Source: Diacronema lutheri (lineage: Eukaryota > Haptophyta > Pavlovophyceae > Pavlovales > Pavlovaceae). Taken from it: DNA of 64,000 bases. The notes below the pieces were generated by a model, which made no database searches, was not told where the DNA came from, and saw nothing but the letters and a program-made list of their open reading frames with translations. The stretch is from positions 620,001 through 684,000 of the forward strand of contig JAGTXO010000009.1 in assembly GCA_019448385.1 (NCBI GenBank). The letters run 5' to 3'. The position numbers were made by a program, and so were the translations under genes. This document shows, in pieces, positions 19,208-29,883 of this stretch (position 1 is its first letter; each line of letters opens with the position of its first letter).

Positions 19208-19966
19208 TCAATCGGCGCCAGCGTCGGGCTGGGCCGGCTCTGAGACTGAAGTTGGAAGGAAAAGGCCGTTCTCGATTGTCCCAAGCGCGGCAGTGCATGC
19301 CTCGTTGAGCACCAGGATGCGCCGAAGGGCAGGAGGGATCTCGATGTTCTCTGCCATGCAGACCCGTTGGAAGCAGGCAAAGATGACGGCGTGCCGAAAG
19401 ATCTGCGCACGGTTGGAGCCGCCGACCGCGATGCCCTTCAGGCCATCAATCTCGATGTTCCCGGGCGGGCTGTACGCGCCGCCGTGCATGTTGACGTGCG
19501 TGTCGCCGAACATCCCGTTCGCCTTCTGAACGTCCGACTTTTGCCACATGCCTTGCTGCAAGTGCGGCGCGACTTGGCTGACCACCTCGGCGCCAAGCGG
19601 CGAGAGCTTGAAGTCCTCTGTGGCGACGTGCTGGGAGAAGAAGGTGTTGTACAGCGCGCCCGCTGCCTTGTGCGTCTCGTTTGAGTAGATCGTGCGCGCA
19701 AACCACGTCAGCGTCTCGCGCAGCTCGTAGATCACGGTCAACTTGGCGAGCTGCGTGAGGTGGCCCTCTTCCTTGGCGCGGAGCAATCCGATCACCTCGT
19801 TGAGGCCCTTGATCACGTCGTCGCGGCCCTTGATCACGTCGTCGCTCTTCTTGATCACCTCGTCGCGGCCCTTGATCACGTCGTCGCGGCCCTTGATCAC
19901 GTCGTCGCGGTCCTGGAGCATGTCCTGCAGGGGCACCTGGACTAGCATTTGCACCTCGACAGGCAA
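19208..19966 (-). CDS. Coiled-coil protein of unit 1, 252 residues
   Basis: The N-terminal 60 residues hold a heptad array, RDDVIKG with variants (KKSDDVIKG, GLNEVIG), five VIK heptads plus a terminal VIG, strongly predicting a coiled coil. A conserved domain of about 185 residues follows: TWFARTIYSNETHKAAGALY, then FFSQHVATEDFKLSPLGAEV, NGMFGDTHVNMHGGAYSPPG and AQIFRHAVIFACFQRVCMAE. No known family is recognised. The same gene is intact in all four units, differing almost only in heptad number. It starts at MPVEVQMLVQVPLQDMLQD, and the stop lies about 85 bp inside the unit border. Confidence 0.7.
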   Translation of the reverse strand: MPVEVQMLVQVPLQDMLQDRDDVIKGRDDVIKGRDEVIKKSDDVIKGRDDVIKGLNEVIGLLRAKEEGHLTQLAKLTVIYELRETLTWFARTIYSNETHKAAGALYNTFFSQHVATEDFKLSPLGAEVVSQVAPHLQQGMWQKSDVQKANGMFGDTHVNMHGGAYSPPGNIEIDGLKGIAVGGSNRAQIFRHAVIFACFQRVCMAENIEIPPALRRILVLNEACTAALGTIENGLFLPTSVSEPAQPDAGAD

Positions 19967-20999
19967 GAGGCCAAACCACCCTGGCAGCCGCCGGCCCTCG
20001 GGCGGCGACGACGCACCTGCGGCGGGTGTGCACGCGGAGCGAGGAATGACGCTTCAGTGGGTTACGTCGCACAGCGCGCGACTCACTCGTGCGCGCACGC
20101 ACCTGTGCTCAGCGCCGAGTTGGGCGAGCGCACCAGTCCGAGCGTCCGCTGGCGCATCAGCCGCGACGATGCGCCGGGCGCGGAGGCGTTCATGCGCGGG
20201 CAGCGCGCGGACAGCGCGACGCGCGCGCCAGCGCACAGCGCCCGCCGCGCCGCCTTCGCGACCGCCGCAGGCGCGAACGCGTCCGCGCCGGCCAGCATTG
20301 TGTATGACGGACCCTGAAGACCCGGACTCAGGGGAGACGCGAACGCCGGCCGTCCCGGACTCCACGGCAAACCACAGTAAAGGATGCGCGACGGCGAGAC
20401 GTGGGCGCAGTTTGGGCGCGCAGTTTGAGGCGCCCGTCGCCCGCCGCGTCCAGCTCCGCGCGCGCGCGCCCGCCGCCGTCTACGCGTGGGACGGCGGCCC
20501 GCAGCTCCCGACGATCCAAGGGCTGCTCGACGTGGACGAGGGGCGCACGCTCGTCACGCTCGACGGCGACGCCGGCGCGTGCGCCGGTCGTGGCGATGCT
20601 GCCGCCGGCGTCGGCGACGCCCTCGCCGCGAGTGGCGGCGGCGGCGCGCCCGCGTGCCGCGCGGGCGCGCGCACCGACGCTCTGCGCGACGGCGGGGTCG
20701 GCGCGGCCAACGGGCCGCGCGCCGACGGCGACGGGTGCGCATGCGGCGCCTGCCGCACGAGTTCGTGCGCCAGCGCCCAGCACGAGCTCCGCAAGGCCAG
20801 CTCGATGCGCGCGCGCCCCGTGGCCGACGCGGCGGCCGTCGCCGGCGCCGGCGCGGGCTCGGTGGCGGTGACGGTGTCGGCGTCGCCCGATGAAGGCTGG
20901 GAGGTGCGCAGCGTGTGCGCTGCGTGGGCGGTGGGGGGTCCGGTTGGTCGGGGGCCTGGGCTCAGCTTGGCACGTGGGGGCGAGTGGCCGGTCGCCGCC

Positions 21000-21243
21000 G
21001 CGGGCTGCTGCTGCGCTGCTGCTGCTGCCCTGCTGCTGCATTGCTGCTGCCCTGCTGCTGCCCTGCTTTGCTGCCTGCTGCTGCGCTGCTGCGCTGCTGC
21101 GCTGCTGCGCTGCTGCGCTGCTGCGCTGCTGCCCAGCTGCCCTGCTGCTGCCCTGCTTTGCTGCCTGCTGCTGCGCTGCTGCCCTGCTGCTGCCCTGCCC
21201 AGCTGCTGCCCAGCTGCTGCCCTGCTGCTGCCCTGCTGCTCGC
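21000..21243 (+). repeat. CTG-rich variable repeat, unit 1
   Basis: Mixture of CTG, CTGC, GCTGCC and GCGCTGCT motifs. It follows a possible GAG/GTGCGC splice donor at about 20905 and ends before CTCGCCAAGCACTC. Length differs among units. Confidence 0.9.
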
Positions 21244-22029
21244 CAAGCACTCCTCGCGAGCGCGCCGCGCGGCCGACAGCGGCCGACGGCGCGAGAGCAA
21301 CGCCGACCCTGTCGCTGTCCATCCGTTTGGTGGCGCTTCTGGCGGCGCTGTTGAGCTGATGGGCACCTTCTCGCCGTGAATGCGCCCGACGGTGTCACTG
21401 AGGCAGTATGGACGCTCGCCTTAACGTCTGGTGTGGACTATATTGGGCGCGGTCCGGGCGGTTGGGGCCCCTTCCTCGCCGCGGGCACCAGGATGGGCGA
21501 TGCAGCGCTCGCCAGCTTGCGCGCGATGCAGCAGCGCGCCGCACCGGTCAACAGCCTGGCACCTCGCCACGGCGCTCTCGCGACGGACGACTCCGAGATG
21601 GGCTACATACATATTTTGGGCGCGGTCCGGGCAGGTTTCGGGCCAGTAGGGGGCTGAGAGTACGACTCGGGTCGTAGAATCAAGCAATCAAGGCCAGCCA
21701 ATGAGCGTCCAGGACGAGTGCACCCGTTGTTAAGTAGACCTCGGGGTTGAGCGAGCGCGGCGGACGGAGGGTCCGACCCGGGAAATGCGGGCGACCGGAA
21801 GGGCTCGAGTGATTGACGCCCAGTAGAATAGAATGGCGGATTCCGGGGGGGGGGGGTCGCCACTGGCATCGCGCAAGCGGCGGCGTTCTGACTGACCGGA
21901 CCGTGCCGAGTGCGCGTGCACCCTTGGAGGGCGCGGCCTCGGACAGTGTTCGCGACGGAGCTCGCTGCAACATACCGTGCGCCGCTGCTGCTCGGACGGC
22001 GCTACTTGCCCTTAGCCGAGCTGCGGGTG

Positions 22030-22566
22030 TTACGCACGGCCGTGTTGCGCAGCCAGCGGCTCGATGCGCCGGTGGCCGGAACCTTGGCGCGCTTGGACTA
22101 AGCGAGCTCGGCCTGCACAGACTCGGGCGCGTGCGTGAATTAAAAGGCGCTTGCAGGCGGCGAGCACGGTGAGTTCGTAGTAGGTCTTGTGCTCGGTGGC
22201 GTCGCTGTCGACTGACAAGGGCTTGGGCGAGTTCGGCGGCACGTTGGCGCATTTGGGCTCCGTGCGCGGCTCTGCCGGCGCGGGCGCGGGCGCGGGCGTG
22301 ACGCTCTCGGACTCGCTGCCCGGCTCTGCCTGCGCGGGCGCGGTGCACTTCGACTCGATGCCCGGCTCTGCCTGCGCGGGCGCGGTCGTGGGCACGGGCG
22401 CGCCCTCGACCTCGTCGCGGTTTGAGACGTCGATCTCGACGCACACGCCGTGGTCCTTGTAGTCGGTGGCCTCGCTGTCCGTGCAAACCTCGGGCGAACT
22501 CGCGACGAGCAACGACATCTCGGCGTGGAGCCAGCAGATCTCACGGAGGCGCTCGCTGTACCACAC
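22030..22566 (-). CDS. Pro/Glu-rich frame of unit 1, 178 residues
   Basis: Encodes WYSERLREICWLHAEMSLLV, a stretch EVCTDSEATDYKDHGVCVEI, then a triple imperfect repeat of APAQAEPG(I/S)ES and APAPAPAEPRTEPKC, and SDATEHKTYYELTVLAACKR. In units 2 and 3 a C-to-T change removes the upstream part of this frame (TGG to TGA on the coding strand), so there the frame would start at MSLLV. The function is unknown, and expression is doubtful. Confidence 0.35.
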   Translation of the reverse strand: MWYSERLREICWLHAEMSLLVASSPEVCTDSEATDYKDHGVCVEIDVSNRDEVEGAPVPTTAPAQAEPGIESKCTAPAQAEPGSESESVTPAPAPAPAEPRTEPKCANVPPNSPKPLSVDSDATEHKTYYELTVLAACKRLLIHARARVCAGRARLVQARQGSGHRRIEPLAAQHGRA

Positions 22567-22781
22567 CAGATAGCCATCGAGCGTGAAAGGTGCTTGTGCG
22601 CCCGTGCGAGGTCCTTGGGCCGCGCGTTTTCACATGCCGTCGCACAATTTGGCCGGTGTCATGCGGTGATGGGCAAGCCGATGCAGCCGGTGAATACAGA
22701 CTCACGATTTCAATTCTCTCATTGAAAGTTAGTAGACTGACGAGATCGGACTCGGGCGCTCACACAGTCTCTGTGCCAGCC

Positions 22782-23561
22782 TCAATCGGCGCCAGCGTCG
22801 GGCTGGGCCGGCTCTGAGACTGAAGTTGGAAGGAAAAGGCCGTTCTCGATTGCCCCAAGCGCGGCAGTGCATGCCTCGTTGAGCACCAGGATGCGCCGAA
22901 GGGCAGGAGGGATCTCGATGTTCTCTGCCATGCAGACCCGTTGGAAGCAGGCAAAGATGACGGCGTGCCGAAAGATCTGCGCACGGTTGGAGCCGCCGAC
23001 CGCGATGCCCTTCAGGCCAACAATGTCGATGTCCCCGGGCGGGCTGTACGCGCCGCCGTGCATGTTGACGTGCGTGTCGCCGAACATCCCGTTCGCCTTC
23101 TGAACGTCCGACTTTTGCCACATGCCTTGCTGCAAGTGCGGCGCGACTTGGCTGACCACCTCGGCGCCAAGCGGCGAGAGCTTGAAGTCCTCTGTGGCGA
23201 CGTGCTGGGAGAAGAAGGTGTTGTACAGCGCGCCCGCTGCCTTGTGCGTCTCGTTTGAGTAGATCGTGCGCGCAAACCACGTCAGCGTCTCGCGCAGCTC
23301 GTAGATCACGGTCAACTTGGCGAGCTGCGTGAGGTGGCCCTCTTCCTTGGCGCGGAGCAATCCGATCACCTCGTCGCGGCCCTTGATCACGTCGTCGCGG
23401 CCCTTGATCACGTCGTCGCTCTTCTTGATCGCCTCGTCGCGGCCCTTGATCACCTCGTCGCGGCCCTTGATCACGTCGTTGAGGCCCTTGATCACCTCGT
23501 CGCGGTCCTGGAGCATGTCCTGCAGGGGCACCTGGACTAGCATTTGCACCTCGACAGGCAA
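22782..23561 (-). CDS. Coiled-coil protein of unit 2, 259 residues
   Basis: Same protein as in unit 1 with one more heptad (six VIK/AIK plus one VIG). The rest is nearly identical (NIEIDG reads DIDIVG here, and TIENG reads AIENG). The frame is intact. Confidence 0.7.
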   Translation of the reverse strand: MPVEVQMLVQVPLQDMLQDRDEVIKGLNDVIKGRDEVIKGRDEAIKKSDDVIKGRDDVIKGRDEVIGLLRAKEEGHLTQLAKLTVIYELRETLTWFARTIYSNETHKAAGALYNTFFSQHVATEDFKLSPLGAEVVSQVAPHLQQGMWQKSDVQKANGMFGDTHVNMHGGAYSPPGDIDIVGLKGIAVGGSNRAQIFRHAVIFACFQRVCMAENIEIPPALRRILVLNEACTAALGAIENGLFLPTSVSEPAQPDAGAD

Positions 23562-24599
23562 GAGGCCAAACCACCCTGGCAGCCGCCGGCCCTCGGTCGG
23601 CGACGACGCACCTGCGGCGGGTGTGCACGCGGAGCGAGGAATGACGCTTCAGTGGGTTACGTCGCACAGCGCGCGACTCACTCGTGCGCGCACGCACCTG
23701 TGCTCAGCGCCGAGTTGGGCGAGCGCACCAGTCCGAGCGTCCGCTGGCGCATCAGCCGCGACGATGCGCCGGGCGCGGAGGCGTTCATGCGCGGGCAGCG
23801 CGCGGACAGCGCGACGCGCGCGCCAGCGCACAGCGCCCGCCGCGCCGCCTTCGCGACCGCCGCAGGCGCGAACGCGTCCGCGCCGGCCAGCATTGTGTAT
23901 GACGGACCCTGAAGACCCGGACTCAGGGGAGACGCGAACGCCGGCCGTCCCGGACTCCACGGCAAACCACAGTAAAGGATGCGCGACGGCGAGACGTGGG
24001 CGCAGTTTGGGCGCGCAGTTTGAGGCGCCCGTCGCCCGCCGCGTCCAGCTCCGCGCGCGCGCGCCCGCCGCCGTCTACGCGTGGGACGGCGGCCCGCAGC
24101 TCCGGACGATCCAAGGGCTGCTCGACGTGGACGAGGGGCGCACGCTCGTCACGCTCGACGGCGACGCCGGCGCGTGCGCCGGTCGTGGCGATGCTGCCGC
24201 CGGCGTCGGCGACGCCCTCGCCGCGAGTGGCGGCGGCGGCGGCGCGCCCGCGTGCCGCGCGGGCGCGCGCGCCGACGCGGTGCGCGACGGCGGGGTCGGC
24301 GCGGGCCACGGGCCGCGCGCCGACGGCGACGGGTGCGCATGCGGCGCCTGCCGCACGAGTTCGTGCGCCAGCGCGCAGCACGAGCTCCGCAAGGCCAGCT
24401 CGATGCGCGCGCGCCCCGTGGCCGACGCGGCGGCCGCCGCCGGCGCCGGCGCGGGCTCGGTGGCGGTGACGGTGTCGACGTCGCCCGATGAAGGCTGGGA
24501 GGTGCGCAGCGTGTGCGCTGCGTGGGCGGTGGGGGGTCCGGTTGGTCGGGGGGCTGGGCTCAGCTTGGCACGTGGGGGCGAGTGGCCGGTCGCCGCCGC

Positions 24600-24849
24600 G
24601 GGCTGCTGCTGCGCTGCTGCTGCTGCACTGCTGCTGCATTGCTGCTGCCCTGCTGCTGCCCTGCTTTGCTGCCTGCTGCTGCGCTGCTGCGCTGCTGCGC
24701 TGCTGCGCTGCTGCGCTGCTGCGCTGCTGCGCTGCTGCCCAGCTGCCCTGCTGCTGCCCTGCTTTGCTGCCTGCTGCTGCGCTGCTGCCCTACTGCTGCC
24801 CCGCCGCTGCTGCTGCCCAGCTGCTGCCCTGCTGCTGCCCTGCTGCTCG
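24600..24849 (+). repeat. CTG-rich variable repeat, unit 2
   Basis: Same position as in unit 1, with a somewhat different order of CTG/GCTGCC motifs and a CCGCCGCTGCTG variant near the end. Confidence 0.9.
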
Positions 24850-25630
24850 CCAAGCACTCATCGCGAGCGCGCCGCGCGGCCGACAGCGGCCGACGGCGCG
24901 AGAGCAACGCCGACCCTGTCGCTGTCCATCCGTTTGGTGGCGCTTCTGGCGGCGCTGTTGAGCTGATGGGCACCTTCTCGCCGTGAATCCGCCCGACGGT
25001 GTCACTGAGGCAGTATGGACGCTCGCCTCAACGTCTGGTGTGGACTATATAGGGCGCGGTCCGGGCGGTTGGGGCCCCTTCCTCGCCGCGGGCACCAGGA
25101 TGGGCGATGCAGCGCTCGCCAGCTTGCGCGCGATGCAGCAGCGCGCCGCACCGGTCAACAGCCTGGCACCTCGCCACGGCGCTCTTGCGACGGACGACTC
25201 CGAGATGGGCTACATACATATTTTGGGCGCGGTCCGGGCAGGTCGGGCCAGTAGGGGGCTGAGAGTACGACTCGGGTCGTAGAATCAAGCAATCAAGGCC
25301 AGCCAATGAGCGTCCAGGACGAGTCCAACCGTTTTTAAGTAGAACTCGCGGTTGAGCGTGCGCGGCGGACGGAGGGTCCGACCCGGGTATGCGGGCGACC
25401 GGAAGGGCTCGAGTGATTGACGCCCAGTAGAATAGAATGGCGGATTCCGGGGGGGGGTCGCCACTGGCATCGCGCAAGCGGCGGCGTTCTGACTGACCGG
25501 ACCGTGCCGAGTGCGCGTGCACCCTTGGAGGGCGCGGCCTCGGACAGTGTTCGCGACGGAGCTCGCTGCAACATACCGTGCGCCGCTGCTGCTCGGACGG
25601 CGCTACTTGCCCTTAGCCGAGCTGCGGGTG

Positions 25631-26119
25631 TTACGCACGGCCGTGTTGCGCAGCCAGCGGCTCGATGCGCCGGTGGCCGGAACCTTGGCGCGCTAGGACT
25701 AAGCGACCTCGGCCTGCAGAGACTCGGGCGCGTGCGTGAATTAAAAGGCGCTTGCAGGCGGCGAGCACGGTGAGTTCGTAGTAGGTCTTGTGCTCGGTGG
25801 CGTCGCTGTCGACTGACAAGGGCTTGGGCGAGTTCGGCGGCACGTTGGCGCATTTGGGCTCCGTGCGCGGCTCTGCCGGCGCGGGCGCGGGCGCGGGCGT
25901 GACGCTCTCGGACTCGCTGCCCGGCTCTGCCTGCGCGGGCGCGGTGCACTTCGACTCAATGCCCGGCTCTGCCCGCGCGGGCGCGGTCGTGGGCACGGGC
26001 GCGCCCTCGACCTCGTCGCGGTTTGAGACGTCGATCTCGACGCACACGCCGTGGTCCTTGTAGTCGGTGGCCTCGCTGTCCGTGCAAACCTCGGGCGAAC
26101 TCGCGACGAGCAACGACAT
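25631..26119 (-). CDS. Pro/Glu-rich frame of unit 2, 162 residues
   Basis: As in unit 1, but the frame begins at MSLLVASS because an in-frame stop lies upstream. Identical in unit 3. Confidence 0.3.
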   Translation of the reverse strand: MSLLVASSPEVCTDSEATDYKDHGVCVEIDVSNRDEVEGAPVPTTAPARAEPGIESKCTAPAQAEPGSESESVTPAPAPAPAEPRTEPKCANVPPNSPKPLSVDSDATEHKTYYELTVLAACKRLLIHARARVSAGRGRLVLARQGSGHRRIEPLAAQHGRA

Positions 26120-26378
26120 CTCGGCGTGGAGCCAGCAGATCTCACGGAGGCGCTCGCTGTATCACACCAGATAGCCATCGAGCGTGAAAGGTGCCTGTGC
26201 GCCCGTGCGAGGTCCTTGGGCCGCGCGCACATGCCGTCGCACAATTTGGCCGGTGTCATGCGGTGATGGGCAAGCCGATGCAGCCGGTGAATACAGACTC
26301 ACGATTTCAATTCTCTCATTGAAAGTTGGTAGACTGACGAGATCGGACTCGGGCGCTCACACAGTCTCTGTGCCAGCC

Positions 26379-27116
26379 TCAATCGGCGCCAGCGTCGGGC
26401 TGGGCCGGCTCTGAGACTGAAGTTGGAAGGAAAAGGCCGTTCTCGATTGTCCCAAGCGCGGCAGTGCATGCCTCGTTGAGCACCAGGATGCGCCGAAGGG
26501 CAGGAGGGATCTCGATGTTCTCTGCCATGCAGACCCGTTGGAAGCAGGCAAAGATGACGGCGTGCCGAAAGATCTGCGCACGGTTGGAGCCGCCGACCGC
26601 GATGCCCTTCAGGCCATCAATCTCGATGTTCCCGGGCGGGCTGTACGCGCCGCCGTGCATGTTGACGTGCGTGTCGCCGAACATCCCGTTCGCCTTCTGA
26701 ACGTCCGACTTTTGCCACATGCCTTGCTGCAAGTGCGGCGCGACTTGGCTGACCACCTCGGCGCCAAGCGGCGAGAGCTTGAAGTCCTCTGTGGCGACGT
26801 GCTGGGAGAAGAAGGTGTTGTACAGCGCGCCCGCTGCCTTGTGCGTCTCGTTTGAGTAGATCGTGCGCGCAAACCACGTCAGCGTCTCGCGCAGCTCGTA
26901 GATCACGGTCAACTTGGCGAGCTGCGTGAGGTGGCCCTCTTCCTTGGCGCGGAGCAATCCGATCACCTCGTTGAGGCCCTTGATCACGTCGTCGCTCTTC
27001 TTGATCACGTCGTCGCGGCCCTTGATCACGTCGTCGCTCTTCTTGATCACCTCGTCGCGGTCCTGGAGCATGTCCTGCAGGGGCACCTGGACTAGCATTT
27101 GCACCTCGACAGGCAA
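26379..27116 (-). CDS. Coiled-coil protein of unit 3, 245 residues
   Basis: Four VIK heptads plus one VIG; otherwise the C-terminal domain is identical to that of unit 1. The frame is intact. Confidence 0.7.
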   Translation of the reverse strand: MPVEVQMLVQVPLQDMLQDRDEVIKKSDDVIKGRDDVIKKSDDVIKGLNEVIGLLRAKEEGHLTQLAKLTVIYELRETLTWFARTIYSNETHKAAGALYNTFFSQHVATEDFKLSPLGAEVVSQVAPHLQQGMWQKSDVQKANGMFGDTHVNMHGGAYSPPGNIEIDGLKGIAVGGSNRAQIFRHAVIFACFQRVCMAENIEIPPALRRILVLNEACTAALGTIENGLFLPTSVSEPAQPDAGAD

Positions 27117-28154
27117 GAGGCCAAACCACCCTGGCAGCCGCCGGCCCTCGGTCGGCGACGACGCACCTGCGGCGGGTGTGCACGCGGAGCGAGGAATGAC
27201 GCTTCAGTGGGTTACGTCGCACAGCGCGCGACTCACTCGTGCGCGCACGCACCTGTGCTCAGCGCCGAGTTGGGCGAGCTCACCAGTCGGAGCGTCCGCT
27301 GGCGCATCAGCCGCGACGATGCGCCGGGCGCGGAGGCGTTCATGCGCGGGCGGCACGCGAACAGCGCGACGCGCGCGCCAGCGCACAGCGCCCGCCGCGC
27401 CGCGTTCGCGACCGCCGCAGGCGCGGACGCGTCCGCGCCGGCCAGCATTGTGTATGAGAGGGACCCTGAAGACCCGGACTCAGGGGAGACGCGAACGCCG
27501 GGTCGTCCCGGACTCCACGGCAAACCACAGTAACGGTTGCGCGACGGCGAGACGTGGGCGCAGTTTGGGCGCGCAGTTTGAGGCGCCCGTCGCCCGCCGC
27601 GTCCAGCTCCGCGCGCGCGCGCCCGCCGCCGTCTACGCGTGGGACGGCGGCCCGCAGCTCCGGACGATCCAAGGGCTGCTCGACGTGGACGAGGGGCGCA
27701 CGCTCGTCACGCTCGACGGCGACGCCGGCGCGTGCGCCGGTCGTGGCGATGCTGCCGACGGCGTCGGCGACGCCCTCGCCGCGAGTGGCGGCGGCGGCGC
27801 ACCCGCGTGCCGCGCGGGCGCGCGCACCGACGCGGTGCGCGACGGCGGGGTCGGCGCGGGCCACGGGCCGCGCGCCGACGGCGACGGGTGCGCATGCGGC
27901 GCCTGCCGCACGAGTTCGTGCGCCAGCGCGCAGCACGAGCTCCGCAAGGCCAGCTCGATGCGCGCGCGCCCCGTGGCCGACGCGGCGGCCGCCGCCGGCG
28001 CCGGCGCGGGCTCGGTGGCGGTGACGGTGTCGACGTCGCCCGATGAAGGCTGGGAGGTGCGCAGCGTGTGCGCTGCGTGGGCGGTGGGGGGTCCGGTTGG
28101 TCGGTGGGCTGGGCTCAGCTTGGCACGTGGGGGCGAGTGGCCGGTCGCCGCCGC

Positions 28155-28352
28155 GGGCTGCTGCTGCGCTGCTGCTGCTGCCCTGCTGCTGCCCTGCTGC
28201 TGCTGCCTGCTGCTGCGCTGCTGCCTGCTTCTGCGCTGCTGCCCAGCTGCCCTGCTGCTGCCCTGCTTTGCTGCCTGCTGCTGCGCTGCTGCCCTACTGC
28301 TGCCCCGCCGCTGCTGCTGCCCAGCTGCTGCCCTGCTGCTGCCCTGCTGCTC
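28155..28352 (+). repeat. CTG-rich variable repeat, unit 3
   Basis: Shortest version, lacking most of the GCGCTGCT run seen in the other units. Confidence 0.9.
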
Positions 28353-29135
28353 GCCAAGCACTCATCGCGAGCGCGCCGCGCGGCCGACAGCGGCCGACGG
28401 CGCGAGAGCAACGCCGACCCTGTCGCTGTCCATCCGTTTGGTGGCGCTTCTGGCGGCGCTGTTGAGCTGATGGGCACCTTCTCGCCGTGAATCCGCCCGA
28501 CGGTGTCACTGAGGCAGTATGGACGCTCGCCTCAACGTCTGGTGTGGACTATATAGGGCGCGGTCCGGGCGGTTGGGGCCCCTTCCTCGCCGCGGGCACC
28601 AGGATGGGCGATGCAGCGCTCGCCAGCTTGCGCGCGATGCAGCAGCGCGCCGCACCGGTCAACAGCCTGGCACCTCGCCACGGCGCTCTTGCGACGGACG
28701 ACTCCGAGATGGGCTACATACATATTTTGGGCGCGGTCCGGGCAGGTCGGGCCAGTAGGGGGCTGAGAGTACGACTCGGGTCGTAGAATCAAGCAATCAA
28801 GGCCAGCCAATGAGCGTCCAGGACGAGTCCAACCGTTTTTAAGTAGAACTCGCGGTTGAGCGTGCGCGGCGGACGGAGGGTCCGACCCGGGTATGCGGGC
28901 GACCGGAAGGGCTCGAGTGATTGACGCCCAGTAGAATAGAATGGCGGATTCCGGGGGGGGGGTCGCCACTGGCATCGCGCAAGCGGCGGCGTTCTGACTG
29001 ACCGGACCGTGCCGAGTGCGCGTGCACCCTTGGAGGGCGCGGCCTCGGACAGTGTTCGCGACGGAGCTCGCTGCAACATACCGTGCGCCGCTGCTGCTCG
29101 GACGGCGCTACTTGCCCTTAGCCGAGCTGCGGGTG

Positions 29136-29624
29136 TTACGCACGGCCGTGTTGCGCAGCCAGCGGCTCGATGCGCCGGTGGCCGGAACCTTGGCGCGCTA
29201 GGACTAAGCGACCTCGGCCTGCAGAGACTCGGGCGCGTGCGTGAATTAAAAGGCGCTTGCAGGCGGCGAGCACGGTGAGTTCGTAGTAGGTCTTGTGCTC
29301 GGTGGCGTCGCTGTCGACTGACAAGGGCTTGGGCGAGTTCGGCGGCACGTTGGCGCATTTGGGCTCCGTGCGCGGCTCTGCCGGCGCGGGCGCGGGCGCG
29401 GGCGTGACGCTCTCGGACTCGCTGCCCGGCTCTGCCTGCGCGGGCGCGGTGCACTTCGACTCAATGCCCGGCTCTGCCCGCGCGGGCGCGGTCGTGGGCA
29501 CGGGCGCGCCCTCGACCTCGTCGCGGTTTGAGACGTCGATCTCGACGCACACGCCGTGGTCCTTGTAGTCGGTGGCCTCGCTGTCCGTGCAAACCTCGGG
29601 CGAACTCGCGACGAGCAACGACAT
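29136..29624 (-). CDS. Pro/Glu-rich frame of unit 3, 162 residues
   Basis: Same sequence as the unit 2 copy, starting at MSLLVASS. Confidence 0.3.
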   Translation of the reverse strand: MSLLVASSPEVCTDSEATDYKDHGVCVEIDVSNRDEVEGAPVPTTAPARAEPGIESKCTAPAQAEPGSESESVTPAPAPAPAEPRTEPKCANVPPNSPKPLSVDSDATEHKTYYELTVLAACKRLLIHARARVSAGRGRLVLARQGSGHRRIEPLAAQHGRA

Positions 29625-29883
29625 CTCGGCGTGGAGCCAGCAGATCTCACGGAGGCGCTCGCTGTATCACACCAGATAGCCATCGAGCGTGAAAGGTGCC
29701 TGTGCGCCCGTGCGAGGTCCTTGGGCCGCGCGCACATGCCGTCGCACAATTTGGCCGGTGTCATGCGGTGATGGGCAAGCCGATGCAGCCGGTGAATACA
29801 GACTCACGATTTCAATTCTCTCATTGAAAGTTGGTAGACTGACGAGATCGGACTCGGGCGCTCACACAGTCTCTGTGCCAGCC

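Larger units (their letters stand above)
19123..22696. repeat. Macrosatellite unit 1 (3574 bp)
   Basis: The first full unit; its leftmost bases are separated from the upstream remnant (14206-14244) by the hAT element. Coiled-coil gene at 19208-19966, CTG repeat at 21000-21243, retroelement-like piece at 21440-21610, Pro/Glu-rich frame at 22030-22566. The plus-strand stretch 20043-20990 is open but has no recognisable domain. Confidence 0.95.
22697..26293. repeat. Macrosatellite unit 2 (3597 bp)
   Basis: Longest unit: seven-step heptad array in the coiled-coil gene (22782-23561), CTG repeat at 24600-24849, retroelement-like piece at 25040-25215, Pro/Glu-rich frame at 25631-26119. Compared with unit 1 it has one extra GGC near 24235 and small differences in G runs. 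Confidence 0.95.
26294..29798. repeat. Macrosatellite unit 3 (3505 bp)
   Basis: Shorter because the heptad array (26980-27060) and the CTG repeat (28155-28352) have fewer copies. A one-base insertion near 27500 breaks the long plus-strand open stretch that units 1, 2 and 4 share, so that stretch is unlikely to be a conserved gene. Confidence 0.95.

Noticed and set aside
19800-19930. CRISPR-like array (evenly spaced 21-bp repeats)
   Set aside because: The repeats are contiguous heptad codons in a protein gene, with no spacers, in a eukaryotic context.
20043-20990. Plus-strand gene in each macrosatellite unit (open stretch with VYAWDGGPQL and QGLLDVDEGRTL)
   Set aside because: Unit 3 has a one-base insertion that breaks it, its composition is repeat-like, and no domain is seen. 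It is left as an open stretch only.
21000-21243. Cys/Leu-rich protein encoded by the CTG tract
   Set aside because: The residues are a direct read-out of the repeat in several frames, lengths vary between units without regard to frame, and intron or non-coding DNA explains it better.
25360-25400. tRNA-like B box (GGTCCGACCCGGG) in the macrosatellite, hinting at a SINE
   Set aside because: No A box at the right distance and no cloverleaf could be drawn.
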